From Rhizoctonia solani (taxonomy: Eukaryota > Basidiomycota > Agaricomycetes > Cantharellales > Ceratobasidiaceae): 64,000 bases of DNA. The stretch spans positions 3,100,001 through 3,164,000 of the forward strand of contig NC_057385.1 of the NCBI RefSeq assembly GCF_016906535.1. Reading direction: 5' to 3'. Position 1 is the stretch's first letter, and each line of letters starts with the position of its first letter. Shown one piece after another: positions 1 to 11,507 of this stretch. A model generated the notes under the pieces. The model saw nothing but the letters and a program-made list of their open reading frames with translations. It ran no database searches and was not told the DNA's origin. The position numbers were made by a program, and so were the translations under genes.

Positions 1-539
1 TTAGGCGCCCAGGGCAGCAGTAGGCGCAGTCGCAACAAGAACAGATAGCTATCCAGTCGCTCAGTGTGCACCAAGCGCAATCACAGTGTCCTCGACGTCA
101 GTGCAGTGGGAGAGTCCTCACCAGCCCCGGGGGTTATAACGCAGTGCTGGATTGAGTCCGGGAATCCCTGATTAAGGGTTTGACCCTAGATTCTCCCAGA
201 AACCAGCCGATCAACCCAATCCCTTGGCTCGATGACATTTCCTCTGCCTCGCTGGAAACACCAACCCCCACCCGCATAACAGCCCCTATTCCAGCCTCGA
301 TGCCTCACCACGCCCTATTGCCCTCTCACCCCCGATGTCTCGTTTCCGTGACTATTCTCTCCGGCCCGATATCCCCCATAAGCTGCGATTACACTTGCCA
401 TACCACTCTACCACTACCCGTCTCTTTTTTGCACACGCGAATTTCCACTTGCTCTGCTCCCGTTGATCCACTGAACCGAATACTGCCAAAGTGCCACCCT
501 AGCCTAAAATGCGAGGCAAAACCCATATAGCGCTTCTTA
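1..539. other. intergenic, nothing recognised
   Basis: C/T-rich sequence upstream on the plus strand, downstream of the zinc-finger gene's stop. A proline/serine-rich open frame at 180-530 (+) has no recognisable family, no splice-compatible neighbours and the skewed composition of a chance ORF, so I do not call it. Confidence 0.4.
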
Positions 540-1517
540 TTACATCTTTGCCAGCCACACCGTATCCCCATCTTCTACCTGTGCTCCCAATTCCACTTCA
601 TTTTTCAGCGGCCCATCAGTTTCATCCCCAAGTACAAACACCATCTAATAAACCAGGGCCCGAGGGATCACTCGACTGATTAACAAGTCGCACCAGAACC
701 ACTTACCCCTCGTCCATCTTCTCGAGATACACTGCAGATTCGCGCCGCGAGGTCCACCGCGCGTCCTGTTACCACCGTCTATGCACGCACTCGGGATTAG
801 AACGTAAACAAACCTTTCCATTTCATTCCGTACCTTGACAAACCACACTACTTTTTCGCTTGTACCCCACACCACCTTGAGATGAACCTTGTCTTTAGGT
901 TGTGCGCTCGACCGAGGATCTCCAGCCACGGCCTTGTGCTTCATCCTCATGAGCTCAATTGCGCGTAATTTAGCCACCTTGGCCGGGTCAGTTGTCTTCT
1001 TTACCGCTGAACGAGAAGTCCCGGCTTGTGATTTGACATTTGGGAATAGTTTGTTCAGTAACGCTTGGGCCTCGGATTTCTTGTCCGTCGTGGGCTCTCC
1101 AGTCGGAATAGGTACGCACTTGTGCGCGTCCGTGTGCCGGTGCCTAGCCCCATGCCGTTCCCCCAAATGAGCCAAGTGTTCCTAAGCCACCCCCCCTTTT
1201 TTTCTTCGACTCGTTTCTCACTCACTCGACGCAGTATACCCCACGACACGTATCGCAGCTCCATTCCTTGCAATTGTTGTCTTCGTTTTGTTTGAATGAA
1301 ACTAGCCCAGGACGATCACACTGCTCGACCTGACACTCGGCTCGTTTGCTCGATGACGTTGTTGAAGGAGCGGCCACTTGTGCTGTGCACACATGTGCAT
1401 CCCTTGAAGCGTGCGTCTTGCAAAATTGCTGCTCGCATGCGGGACATGTGATCGGCACAGGTCAAAGATCTTGCATGAATCTAGGGAGCAATGGGCGCCT
1501 TTCTCTGGTAGATCCAT
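540..1517 (-). CDS. AN1-type zinc finger protein, Cuz1/ZFAND1-like
   Basis: Cuz1/ZFAND1-family proteins carry two N-terminal AN1 zinc fingers and a C-terminal ubiquitin-like region and bind Cdc48 and the proteasome during arsenite/proteotoxic stress (family knowledge). Seen here: start MDLPEKG at 1517; a first AN1 finger (HCSLDSC ... ITCPAC ... FCKTH); a second (CQVEQC ... CDTCRGVYC ... H); then a C-terminal part with VWF, a G-x-AVDLAA helix and the ending DGDTVWLAKM. Exons I can place: 1517 to about 1222, about 1173-834, 778-707 and 644-540; the last two introns are clean GT-AG. Two breaks need one extra base each: near 1457 (FDL / PITCPAC) and at the donor near 1223 (YCVE / EHLAH). Each is explained by a GG read as G. 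I treat it as a real gene with sequence errors; a decayed copy is the alternative. Confidence 0.8.
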
Positions 1518-3226
1518 ACCTTGGATCAGTGTTTGTATCGATACCACTGAAATCGGAATGAAAAGCCGTTTGAATTCCTTTCCGATGATAGGTGGTGGTG
1601 GTGGTGGTGGAGAGTAAAGCAAGTGTGTGTGTGAAGAGCAACACGCGGTAAGCGACACACAGAATAATGTTAAAGTCTATCTTGGGAACGTGTGTGTATT
1701 GGCTAGATAAATACATAATGTCTGGCTATCTATCCAATTATAGTACGACATCGGCATTGGCTAGTTCAAGGCGCAGGATCGATCAAACAAGGTTCCGCTC
1801 TGCACCCCGTCGGTCCAAACCGAACCAATGGCCCAGGCATGTACCAGCCCATCGAGGCATCTCTGCAGCTGGAAACAGGAGCACACGCGACGAACACAAA
1901 ATCCTGCACCACGAGTTTGAGCGTAACCCATTGCCCTCCCCTTGGTAATTTGGATTTTAAGCTTTTGTCGATTGGAAATTTACGAGTCATTTAGGCACCC
2001 GTGTGGTACATGAGTAATGGTATAAAATGCCTATATATATACCCGTTTATTCCATCTCCCACGATCCTAGGGACGATCACCGCAGGCTATTTCATCCTCA
2101 TCTATGGTAGATCTTGTCCAGTTACCCCACAGTTGGTGGCGCTAGCATAGGCAATACGAACACCACAATTCTCGACTCGCGGGACATCACTCGTCCCTCC
2201 ATATCTGGCATCTTTATACGCGTCGAAAAAATGTGGTAGACCCCTATGTGTCATTTAGCCGCGTATTACATCGTCGTGTGTGTATGTGTGCGTTTGCACA
2301 TCCCTAATCCCTGGAATATAGGATAGCTTATCTATGACAAATGCATGCCTGATCTAAGCGCCGCCTTCATTTCAGGACATTGTCACTCGAGAGCGAGTTA
2401 TCCGGACTCTTGAGCCGAATTCTCTTTGTTGGTACGGAGGGGAGGGAGGCTTCTTGGGGCAGGCGAGGCGACAAAGGCTTTCAGCTCTGGAGATATCCGG
2501 CATACTTCCGCCAAGATACATGCTGTGGGGAAACCTAGGCGGGCATAGATTCGGGATAGATGACATGGGTTCAAGGAACATCCCGAACAAACGCGCATAA
2601 GTCCGTGTGTTGATTACTATTGGTTCGTCACCCAACTTGATCCTCATCTGGTTGCACTAGTCCCAAATACGACGTCTAGGATTTTTTCTCAAAGTGTTTG
2701 CACGACGCGGACGAGCGGTTTCCGTCAGGGCGTAATATGGTTGCCACCTTGCGTATATGATGCTTCATAGCATTACCCTCGCTTCGTGAACAGGTACAGG
2801 CCTTTGCGGTGCGCCCTGTTTTTCCGGAAAAAAAAAATCGAGAAAAAGTCGGCATGGACATGGGTATGGGGCTTTGGGTACTAGTCTTCGTATACGGCAT
2901 AACATCCCCATGGTTTTGGGATCTCCCCCAGTTGAATAAGTTGGAATGGTTCCGATGGGTGCGGTGGAAATAGAATAGTGACCGTCAGTGATCTTATTAT
3001 TTACCCCGCATATGCATGTTCGTGATTTCTCTATGGCTCGTAATCCAGACCGATTGATCATGCGCCACTTGAGCCAGACGACTCGGCCGTGTGTGTTACA
3101 CTATTCTCATTCATTTTAAACATTATAAGTGCATTTTTCGTAGGAGCAAGGCGTAAAGCGGCGTATGCAATACCAATATGAGCGGGGTCTTCGCGATTCA
3201 CTATCATGTCCATCTTCGAGTGGCTA
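1518..3226. other. intergenic region, no gene recognised
   Basis: Between the start of the zinc-finger gene and the 3' end of NAA25. It holds a (GGT)n run at 1591-1610, a GT-rich run near 1621-1635 and only short unsupported open frames on both strands (for example 2372-2647 minus, composition not protein-like). Confidence 0.5.
1591..1610. repeat. (GGT)n microsatellite
   Basis: Six to seven uninterrupted GGT triplets just upstream of the start codon of the AN1 zinc-finger gene, in its probable 5' UTR or promoter. Confidence 0.9.
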
Positions 3227-6200
3227 TTAGATCAAAGAACGGAGCATTCCCTTGCCCCACCCTTCGAATACGCTCTTGCGGGCTCCGGCAACGCGTTTGG
3301 CTATGTTGTTCACTAGTGTTTGCGCTTTGGCCTGTGACACAAAAATTAGTGCCTTCCGCAATTGTGTGGACAAGCGGATGTAGGACTAACCCCGGTAAAC
3401 TCTTCGAGATCCTTGCAGTCTTCCACAAACGATTTCTGCTTGGCTTCTGAGCCCGCCTCCTCCCCAAACGCAACCATGGCCGCTGCCAGATCTTTTAGTG
3501 CTTTGCTCGCTCGTGGCCGAATGCCCTTGATTCCTTGAGCAACCTGGATATATCCCGCATATCGTCAGATCACTGACACCAAGAAGAAAAACAATCATAT
3601 GCGCAAATAAAAGACGCACCGGTTCCTTTTTCGCCTTGCCAGTAGTAGGAACCTTGAATTGTGCGCTCTGAATCTCGAACAAGACCAGCGCCTCTTGGGC
3701 CAACCCTGCGATATGCAAGGACTCCCAGGGAAGTTTTGTTTCGTCTTTTGAGATTTCGTCAAACTTCTTGTATAACCCTGACCAATGTTTATCGGTACAC
3801 GTGTGGAGAGCAATACGGACGGGTACATGCGCGCACCTTCGAAATAATCAATCACGCCGGCCGCTAGAGCTGGAACATCGGCAGCGCTTTGGGTGTTTCA
3901 GAGCCTCCGTTGGTATTATCTCCATTTTCTGGAGTGGCCTTTTCAGTCTTGGGAAGCTCCCGAATGACGAGCCATTCGTTCAGGTTGTCCGTAAACTTTC
4001 GGAACTCGACTTCCAGTGGCGTCAGCTGATGGGGATATTTGGCCAGCGTCAGTCAAATATCCATATCGAGCCGACCGGCTTACCTGAGACTCGTCATCGA
4101 AACTATATTCGCGCCCAGTGAAATGAGATGGACCGAGCGAGTCTTCCAATGCGCGGATATAGATTTGAAGGAATACGTTGAGCCAAGGGAGCTTTGGAAC
4201 TCATTGAGTGACCATTATGATAATCACCACGTGTACTTACGCCAGGGGACGGTCCCATGGAAGTTTGGTCAACTATATTTTGGCCTCGAGGTTGGTAGTT
4301 GGGAATTACGCTCATATCGCGGTTATCGTGATGGGCTGAACAAATGTTAGCCCACAGATACTATAAAAGGTGCAGCCCTACCTACCTCTAACAATGGTTA
4401 ACTGTAAATCCTGAAGCTCAAGCACCAGGCTTTCGACGGCTTGTGCCTCAAATCCAAGCCGCATCCTGGTGTGTTCCATCTTTGTCAAATCACGCTGCAA
4501 AGAACATTCTAGCTTCTCCTCAAATTCAACAAAATTTGGAACCTGGACTCCCCAGATTATCATTAAGGCACCTTCCATCTGCACGCTTAATTCTCACCTG
4601 AGCAAACTTTTCTCCCACGAATGCACGCGCCACCAGTTCCGGGGTTTCCTGAACATTGGCGGTATAGATCTGGCTGCTTTCGATGCATTCGCCAACGAGT
4701 TCACTGTCACCAGCCATGCAAAAAGTTGATGCACGGGCTAACACGAGGTGCGACAGGGTATCATGTTGAGTTTGTTTGATACGTAATCCCTTGTAATGCT
4801 CATGAGCCAGGGTAGGAGCACCTGGGTAATAATTAATTATGCGAATCAAAGAGCTTGAGATAATTACCAATCAATGTAGAGCCGAACGAGCAAAATACGG
4901 AAGCGAGCGTTGTAAGGACTTTGACAGAGCATATTCGAGAATAACAACAGCCTGGGTTAGGTAAGATGTTTTCCCTACATCTGAAGGTAAGCTCGGAATT
5001 CATTGGCTTTAGCACGGAACTCACCTGAGCCGCTGTATGCGGAAACCATCGCGGATGCCGCCAGGATTGCGAGGTCATCACGAGGTTGCTGTTCAGTTTC
5101 CGGATAATTTTCGCCTTCAGTAAACTCAGTTCGACGAACACATCCGACAAATGACTCGCTATAAATACTGACAGATTGGAGCCGCGTCCAGATAGGCTTT
5201 GAGATACTTGCGTGCAGATGTCGCTTCATCCTCTGGCGAGATTTTCTCTACGGTTAGTTTCCCAGTACGTAGCATTTTGGCGACATTAACTGCTCTCCTC
5301 AACCCGTTGACGCTAGCCTGCAAAAACCAAGTGTGACCAAAATAGGAAGTTTGCCTTAACCACATAAGCGCTTACAAGGTCTTCAGTCTGGTCTTCCAAA
5401 AACTTGATCCACTTGCTCAACTCCGAACTGTCCTCCGGCAAACTTGCAATTGCATCGGCAAGGTCGTCGTAGCAGCACGCCTTGCTTCCGATTTTCTCAA
5501 AGTATTTTGTGAGTAGAAGGTAGAGGTTGTCAGGTGCAACAGAGTCTAAATTCCGCATAATGGGATATAAAACACTCAAAACTTGTATAAACATACCTAG
5601 TTTAATATCCGTCTTTCTCCTATCCACTTCGAACTGAATCAAAGCCAAAGGCGCAGCACGCTCGTCAGCTCCATCCTTTTGTGAGATCTTGGTGAAGATG
5701 TCAACTGTCTCGGCGTATAACTCTTCGGAACCGGGGACCGGCTTTGGTTCGGTTTCACCTTCCGCAGGTGGCGCAGGGATCGGTGTTTCACCAGCTTGTT
5801 GTTTTTTGATAATCGCTAGTGTTGTTTCAATGAGACCACCAAACTGAATGTAGTTTCGGTCACTGCAAACAAATGGCATAAGTATATGTCACTACAATAC
5901 AACAGGAAACGTACTTGGCTTCAAGTCTAGTCTTGCAAATTTCCCGTTCTTCCACATAGCGTTCTGCGAGCATCATAGCTTCTTTCCGAAGCTCCTCGCA
6001 GACAAGACTGCTCTGCACAACCTGTTGGGACTGTACTATAAGTTCCAGGGCTTTGTTGAAGCGGTTGATGCCTTTCTCCGAATCATTCGCTCCTGTGACA
6101 CAGCATAGTGAATCGGTAGCTCGGCGTGCAATACAACAATTGCTATACTTACCATCTTCCTTTTCCAGTTTGCCTAGGTCAATCAGAACCGACATGTGTA

Positions 6201-6944
6201 GCCAAACTTTGTCCGGAGTTGCGGCAGCACCGGGTTTCGGCAACGCCTCGATCATTCGCAAGGCTAAACCTAGCAACGTTGGTTTCATTGTGCGGGGAGT
6301 ATCGGGTGCACGTGCTTGCATCATCATGCATGAGATTGCCCAGAAGGCGTATCGACTCTCTGGGACCGATGTCGGGAATGTACGGTTGAGGCGAAGTGCC
6401 GTCTGTTGTGCTGTTCTCCATGATCCCATTTTGGCCATGGCAATAAATGCTTGACATCCCAATTCCTCGTTATTTGGATGTTGCTTGTACGCATCATCAT
6501 ACAAGTTTACCACGTCCTGAGCTATAATTGTATATTTACTGATGGGTTCATCAATATGTATGCGACACCAACTTACGCCGATCCAAAGCCCTCAGTACAT
6601 GCGCCAAGGTACTTAGAACGTTTTCGTCAACGGGCTTGGCTGCAACCAACTGGTCCGCCAGGGCAATGCATTCTTCGAGTTTACCAGCTCGAATGAGAGC
6701 CAAAGCCTTCAAGGACTACATTGGGACGATGTTCATTGACAGACTAGTCTACTGACAGAAGTCATGTACGCACCTTGATGAGAGCTGAATCTGGTTGTTT
6801 TTTGAGTGCCTTGTTACACAATTGAAGAGCTAATTTTGGGGTTGCCGAATCCAGTGCCTCTGCATTCATTTTTAGTAAGTGAGTATCCATGAAGGAACAA
6901 TTATTGTACTCGCCATAGATAGGCTGAAGTTTACGATCAGACAT
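3227..6944 (-). CDS. NAA25: NatB N-terminal acetyltransferase auxiliary subunit (Mdm20/NAA25)
   Basis: Non-catalytic TPR subunit that anchors the NatB catalytic subunit (Nat3/NAA20) on ribosomes for acetylation of Met-Asp/Glu/Asn N-termini; in yeast its loss disturbs actin cables (family knowledge). Seen: N-terminus MSDRKLQPIY then EALDSATPKLALQLCNKALK, a good match to the family start (LRPIYDYLDNGNNKMA in human); TPR-like helices (LYDDAYKQHPNNEELG; YAFWAISCMMMQA); a mid region with KYFEKIGSKACCYDDLADA matching the family's FGDKPCCFTDL; VPNFVEFEEKLECSLQR matching IPEFIAFRNRLNNSL; LPWESL; and a basic C-terminus ending GMLRSLI. About 14 short exons, roughly 1000 aa, normal for the family. The start at 6944 gives the conserved N-terminus. 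Intron 1 must use a GC donor (TG|GCGAGT) for the frame to continue. The last intron (donor GTTAGT, near 3381) leads to a 34-residue terminal exon. Confidence 0.88.
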
Positions 6945-7875
6945 TGTATACAATCAAATGGCTATTTTAGGTCCCAATAGTGCCTGTGGTCAAAGTGGGC
7001 TATGTGTGAGGCGTGCGACTTGACCAGCAATGCAAAACTCAATAACAAATTTTGGACACGTCTAAAGAAACGCCCATCCACGGATTTTTGCTTGTCTAAT
7101 TGGATTGATAACTCAGATTAATCCACATTTATTGGACTGCCACCCCGCTGACTCACCAAGCGATTTCAATATCACTTGCATGTCTTGAAGGCACATATAT
7201 GTTATTGAAGATATCATATCAGCCAAAATAGTATCGACGCGGCCGTACCTTTGCCGAGAGCCACATGATTGACCATGCTTCGTCTCATGTTGTACCAGAA
7301 TGACACATCCTGCCCCTTCCTCTACAATCCATGCATGCGTGTCATGCTTTGAGCGTAACATCGAGGTTTCCTTTGGTGAATGGCGTGAGCTTCTTTCCAC
7401 TTGCTGTTATCTTCTAAACCAAACCAGGGAATTCCCGGGCGAAAACTGGATGTTATTCTTGTGTGTTCCAAGATTCTTCCATGAGGCTTATCCGACTTAG
7501 ATAAGTGAAATGGGGTGGAAGTCATGATCATTGATATCTCCCACATGATTCTCGACATCTTTATTTAACCGAATCCGCCAAGCTCAACAAGTCGTAATCA
7601 AAGTTGGCCTCCTATACTAAACTTAACCCAAAAGGAGCATATATCTTTTGGTTTATTGTCTTGGCAAAGTTAACTCATGTGGCCTTTGGTCGTAGTGGGA
7701 GCATCGTCAGGTAATAGTCAACCATGCGGTTCACTTGTATGCACGAGGTTCGTCTCTACCGCAATTGGTGCTCTACAGCAAAGATTCCTTCTGAGACATC
7801 TCCACCTCTATAAATGTTGTCTTGTTTCTAGTCCAAGGCATCAACCTCGCTGGTCTGCCATCTCTCTAGTACACT
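6945..7875. other. intergenic: NAA25 5' flank and MEP1 promoter
   Basis: Head-to-head spacer between NAA25 (minus) and the first metalloendopeptidase gene (plus). No gene recognised; open frames at 7113-7558 do not resemble known proteins. A TATA box lies at 7809-7814. Confidence 0.55.
7809..7814 (+). promoter_or_regulatory. TATA box of metalloendopeptidase gene 1
   Basis: TATAAA about 65 bases before the ATG at 7876, a usual spacing for a fungal secreted-enzyme gene. Confidence 0.6.
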
Positions 7876-9147
7876 ATGCGCACCGCTTTCGCCACTGCTC
7901 TTGTTTCTGCCGCCGTTCTCGGCGTTTCTGCCGCCCCTGGTCTCTCTTTGTCTATCGTCACCCCCGAATCCGTGGCCGATGTCGAGAACTTGTCTGTGAC
8001 TGCAGTCGTCAAGAACACTGGTACTGAGACACTCAAGTTGCTCAAAGACCCTCGCGGTGTACTTTCGTCCGCCAAGACCCACACTTTTAATGTCGCAAAT
8101 GAGAAGGGATCCCCTCAATTCACTGGAATGTTTGTTAAATAGTAAGTCAGATCATATACTTCTACCAATGTTGTAATTTACAGTCGCATGTAGCTCGCCC
8201 GACTATGTTGTGAAGAAAAACAACGCGGCTGATTTACCATCTTGGCGCCTGGTCAGACCTATGAGCTCACTCACAATCTTGCTGGAGTGTACAACTTTAC
8301 CAACACGGTGCTGGCGAATTCAAGGTATGATCCACGAACTCAACATCGAAAATATAGTGTTAACAGTGACGATTCATAGATAGACGCATCCAACCTCTTC
8401 CAGTATGTCGATGCTTCTGGAAAGCTAGCTAGCATTGAGGCATCGACCCAATCCAACAAGGTCGCACTTACTGGCAACTTGGTTTCCACTCGTGTGAGTA
8501 AAAATACTATACTTGGAGACTGATTACATTTATACTCAACTGAATAATAGGGCCTACCAAGATTGAATCTCGCTCTCTTGGAAAGCGCATCGCCTACGTT
8601 GGATGCAGTACCACCCGCCAGTCCCAGATCGCCACCGCTGTGACGTCCGCTAACAGCTATGTGTCAGCTGCTACCTCTTACTTGAATGGCATCAGCTCCG
8701 GTACTACCCGTTACACCACCTGGTTCGGTACCTACTCATCTTCCCGCGCCTCGACTGTCCGCTCTCACTTCTCTGCCATTGGTACTGATGCTTCAAGCAC
8801 TACCTACGACTGCTCCACCTGCACATCGAGTGCATATGCATACGTGTACGCCAACCAGCCCGGCCGTGTCTACCTCTGCAGTGCCTTCTGGAGTGCGCCC
8901 AAGTAAGTTTCAATGGTCCTGATATTCATCGAGTAAATACTCAACATGTATTCATAGCACTGGTACTGACTCTAGGGCTGGTACCATCGTCCATGAGCAA
9001 TCTCACTTCACTGTCAATGGCGGTACCCAAGACATCGTGTACGGACAGTCTGGTGCCAGGAGCCTCGCCTCCTCGAGCCCTGACCGAGCTATTCAGAACG
9101 CTGACAGCCACGAGTACTTTGCGGAGAACAACCCCGCGCAATCTTGA
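7876..9147 (+). CDS. secreted peptidyl-Lys metalloendopeptidase (M35), copy 1, frame-broken
   Basis: Zinc endoprotease of the deuterolysin/aspzincin family M35, cleaving before Lys in basidiomycete homologues (family knowledge). Seen: signal peptide MRTAFATALVSAAVLGVSAAPG; N-terminal beta-rich propeptide-like region; catalytic domain with HEQSH (about 8990) and the aspzincin motif GTQDIVYG, whose Asp is the third zinc ligand. Five exons: 7876-8141, 8194-8324, 8380-8493, 8551-8902, 8958-9147, with intron positions shared by copy 2. Three single-base losses break the frame: near 8234 (GAT TT ACC), 8307 (ACG GTGCTGG) and 8558 (CTACCAAG); in each, the paralogue's frame is recovered if a two-base run is read as three. 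With these restored the product would be 351 aa, like copy 2. Either three sequencing indels or a young pseudogene; because the same error type occurs in essential genes nearby, I favour indels. Confidence 0.85.
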
Positions 9148-10231
9148 GATACCAACGCGTCGTAACACGCTTTTCGTTGTACACTTAGGCAAAATGGCTG
9201 AAAATTCATTGAAATTCGTTCTTGCTCTGACATATCGATCCGTTTGATTGGTGCTGGAGGCTATAGTAAACTTCAATTGCATGATTTGAACATTCTTCCC
9301 ACGTCAACAGTTGCACAGTGCTTCCTTCTAGAATCAGTCTCGTCATGGTCATCCACAGGCTGCTGTCGTATTATTTGGCGATCAGCCCTCGGATATGTTC
9401 GGCATATAGTGAACAACTTAGATCAATGTTCCACTACTTCCTGATCGGGCCTGAACTGGTAGATCTGTTTGCGATCAATCACATGTGACACAACGCTTAG
9501 ATCATGCGCCATTATTTACAAATGAAGATCACATTGTATTTTCTTAACAATCTTGAGTAGCTTACAGTAGATGCAGTATAGTGATTGCATAAAATTACGT
9601 TTCATCGACAGGCAGTGAATTATTTTACAATGTTTCGGACTGAATCATCTTCAACAAATAATTATGCGTACCATATTCGTGTATACACGATTATGAAATA
9701 AAACGTTAACAGTCATTCTCCGTAGTGGACACCACATGCCAATTCAGCTTCTCCGGAGGGTACCGCTGTGGGCAGTCTCATGACGGGAGGGATCAATCCT
9801 TGGCCTTCACTATTTGTACGTTCGCTAGTGCGTCCAAGGCCTTCTAACACGCTTATCTATATTAGGAGAGGACGCGGTTCAGGAGGTCGTCAACCCTCCA
9901 CATGGATCATGGTTACAAAAGGAGACTGCCAAGGATCGCTCAAGGGTGTCTCACGTAGTCTCTCGGATATAGGTGTAGCTCAAACAGTGTAATTTTGTTA
10001 TAAACCACCGCAACACAGAGGCTTGGCTGGCTCTGTGCATGCGGCTGCGGCACCGTACCCAATAATCCGCGCTGCATGCAGTTAGCGACGGCCCATGATG
10101 TTCAAACTCTTCATTAATTGATACCGGAGGGGTCTCAGCTATGAGGAAATTCCATAAATACCACCTTAGTGATCAGTCATAGCCTCAGACCTCGTTTGGT
10201 GCGCTCCTGTCTGATTAATTGGTTTTCCAAT
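9148..10231. other. intergenic spacer between tandem metalloendopeptidase genes
   Basis: About 1.1 kb of AT-rich sequence holding the copy-1 3' UTR and the copy-2 promoter. Open frames at 9244-9444 and 9768-9992 show no recognisable family. A TATA-like CATAAATA lies at 10153. Confidence 0.5.
10153..10160 (+). promoter_or_regulatory. TATA-like element of metalloendopeptidase gene 2
   Basis: CATAAATA about 75 bases upstream of the ATG at 10232, in the same relative place as the TATA box of copy 1. Confidence 0.4.
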
Positions 10232-11507
10232 ATGCGCGCTGCATTCGCTACTGCTCTTATCTCTGCTGCCTTTCTTGGTGTCTCCGCCGGTCCTGGTCTC
10301 TCCCTCTCTATTATTACTCCCGACTCCGTCTCGGACGTTGAAAATCTCTCCGTGACGGCGATTGTAAAGAATACTGGTACCGAGACGCTCAAGTTGCTCA
10401 AAGACCCTCGTGGTGTACTTTCAACAGCCAAGACGCATACATTCAATGTTGCTAATGAGAAAGGGTCTCCTGAATTCACTGGTCTATTCGTCAAGTAGTA
10501 AGGTTGCTTCCCTAGCTCACTGTATGAGCGCATATTTACTATCTATAACTAGCTCGCCAGAGACTGCCATTAAGGCCAATAATGCTGCAAATTTTGCAGT
10601 TTTAGAGCCGGGTCAGTCTTTCGAAATCACTCACAGCCTTGCCGGTGTATATAACTTTACCAGTACCGGCCCTGGACAATTCAAGGTCAGAGAGTCAGTA
10701 CCGAGGATGAATTAATATTGAATATACTGGTTAGATCGATGCTTCCGATGTATTCCAGTACGTTGATGCTGCTGGAAAACTTGCTACTATCAAGGCTTCT
10801 AGCGAGTCGAAGAGGTTTGGCATTAGCGGCAACCTCGTGTCAAGCCAGGCAAGTAAGACTTTACTGGCTTTGATTAGCCCAAAGCCAATGCCATCAAACT
10901 GTAGGGGCTGCCCAAAATCCAAACCCGCTCTCTTAGCAAACGAGTATCCTACGTCGGGTGTAGCTCGACCCGCCAATCTCAGATTGCTAGTGCAGTGACT
11001 GCTGCCAATAATTACGTTTCCGGTGCAAATACCTATCTCGCTTCTGTAACCTCGACTGCGAGCAAGCCCCGATATACAACCTGGTTTGGTACTTATAACG
11101 CAAATCGTCTCTCAACTGTCCGCTCTCACTTCTCGCTCATTGGCACCGACGCTTCGAGCACCACTTATGATTGCTCCACATGCACTATGAATGCATATGC
11201 ATACGTCTATGCCAATCAACCTGGCCGTGTTTATCTTTGCAGTGCTTTCTGGAATGCCCCATTGTGAGTGCTGAAGCTCTGAATTCCTGAAACTAAATGT
11301 TAATAATATACATATAGGACCGGAACTGATTCCAAGGCCGGGACAATTGTTCACGAGCAATCTCATTTCACTGTCAACGGTGGTACTGATGACTACGTCT
11401 ACGGACAGTCCGGCGCCAAGAGCCTCGCCATCTCGAACCCCGCTCAGGCTATCATGAATGCTGATAACCATGAATACTTTGTTGAGAATACGCCTGCGCA
11501 GTCATAG
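10232..11507 (+). CDS. secreted peptidyl-Lys metalloendopeptidase (M35), copy 2, intact
   Basis: Intact tandem paralogue of the gene at 7876. Signal peptide [20 protein letters not shown]; propeptide-like region ([11 protein letters not shown] ... [18 protein letters not shown]); catalytic domain with [11 protein letters not shown], a cysteine pair YDCSTCT, HEQSH and GTDDYVYG, so both zinc His, the catalytic Glu and the zinc-binding Asp are present. Five exons, 10232-10497, 10553-10685, 10735-10848, 10905-11263 and 11318-11507, total 1062 nt, 353 aa. The ATG at 10232 aligns with the copy-1 start; an upstream in-frame ATG at 10169 is not needed. Intron 3 uses a GC donor (CAG|GCAAGT), whereas copy 1 has CGT|GTGAGT at the same site. 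Likely role: extracellular protein degradation and Lys-rich substrate attack (inference). Confidence 0.92.

Noticed and set aside
180..530. 116-codon plus-strand open frame, Pro/Ser/Thr rich
   Set aside because: Composition reflects C/T-rich DNA; no family, no signal peptide, and it lies in the 3' flank of the zinc-finger gene.
7876..9147. Calling metalloendopeptidase copy 1 a pseudogene
   Set aside because: All three lesions are one-base losses in short runs, the same type seen in RPT1 and PRP45, with no stop or active-site substitutions; more likely sequence error.
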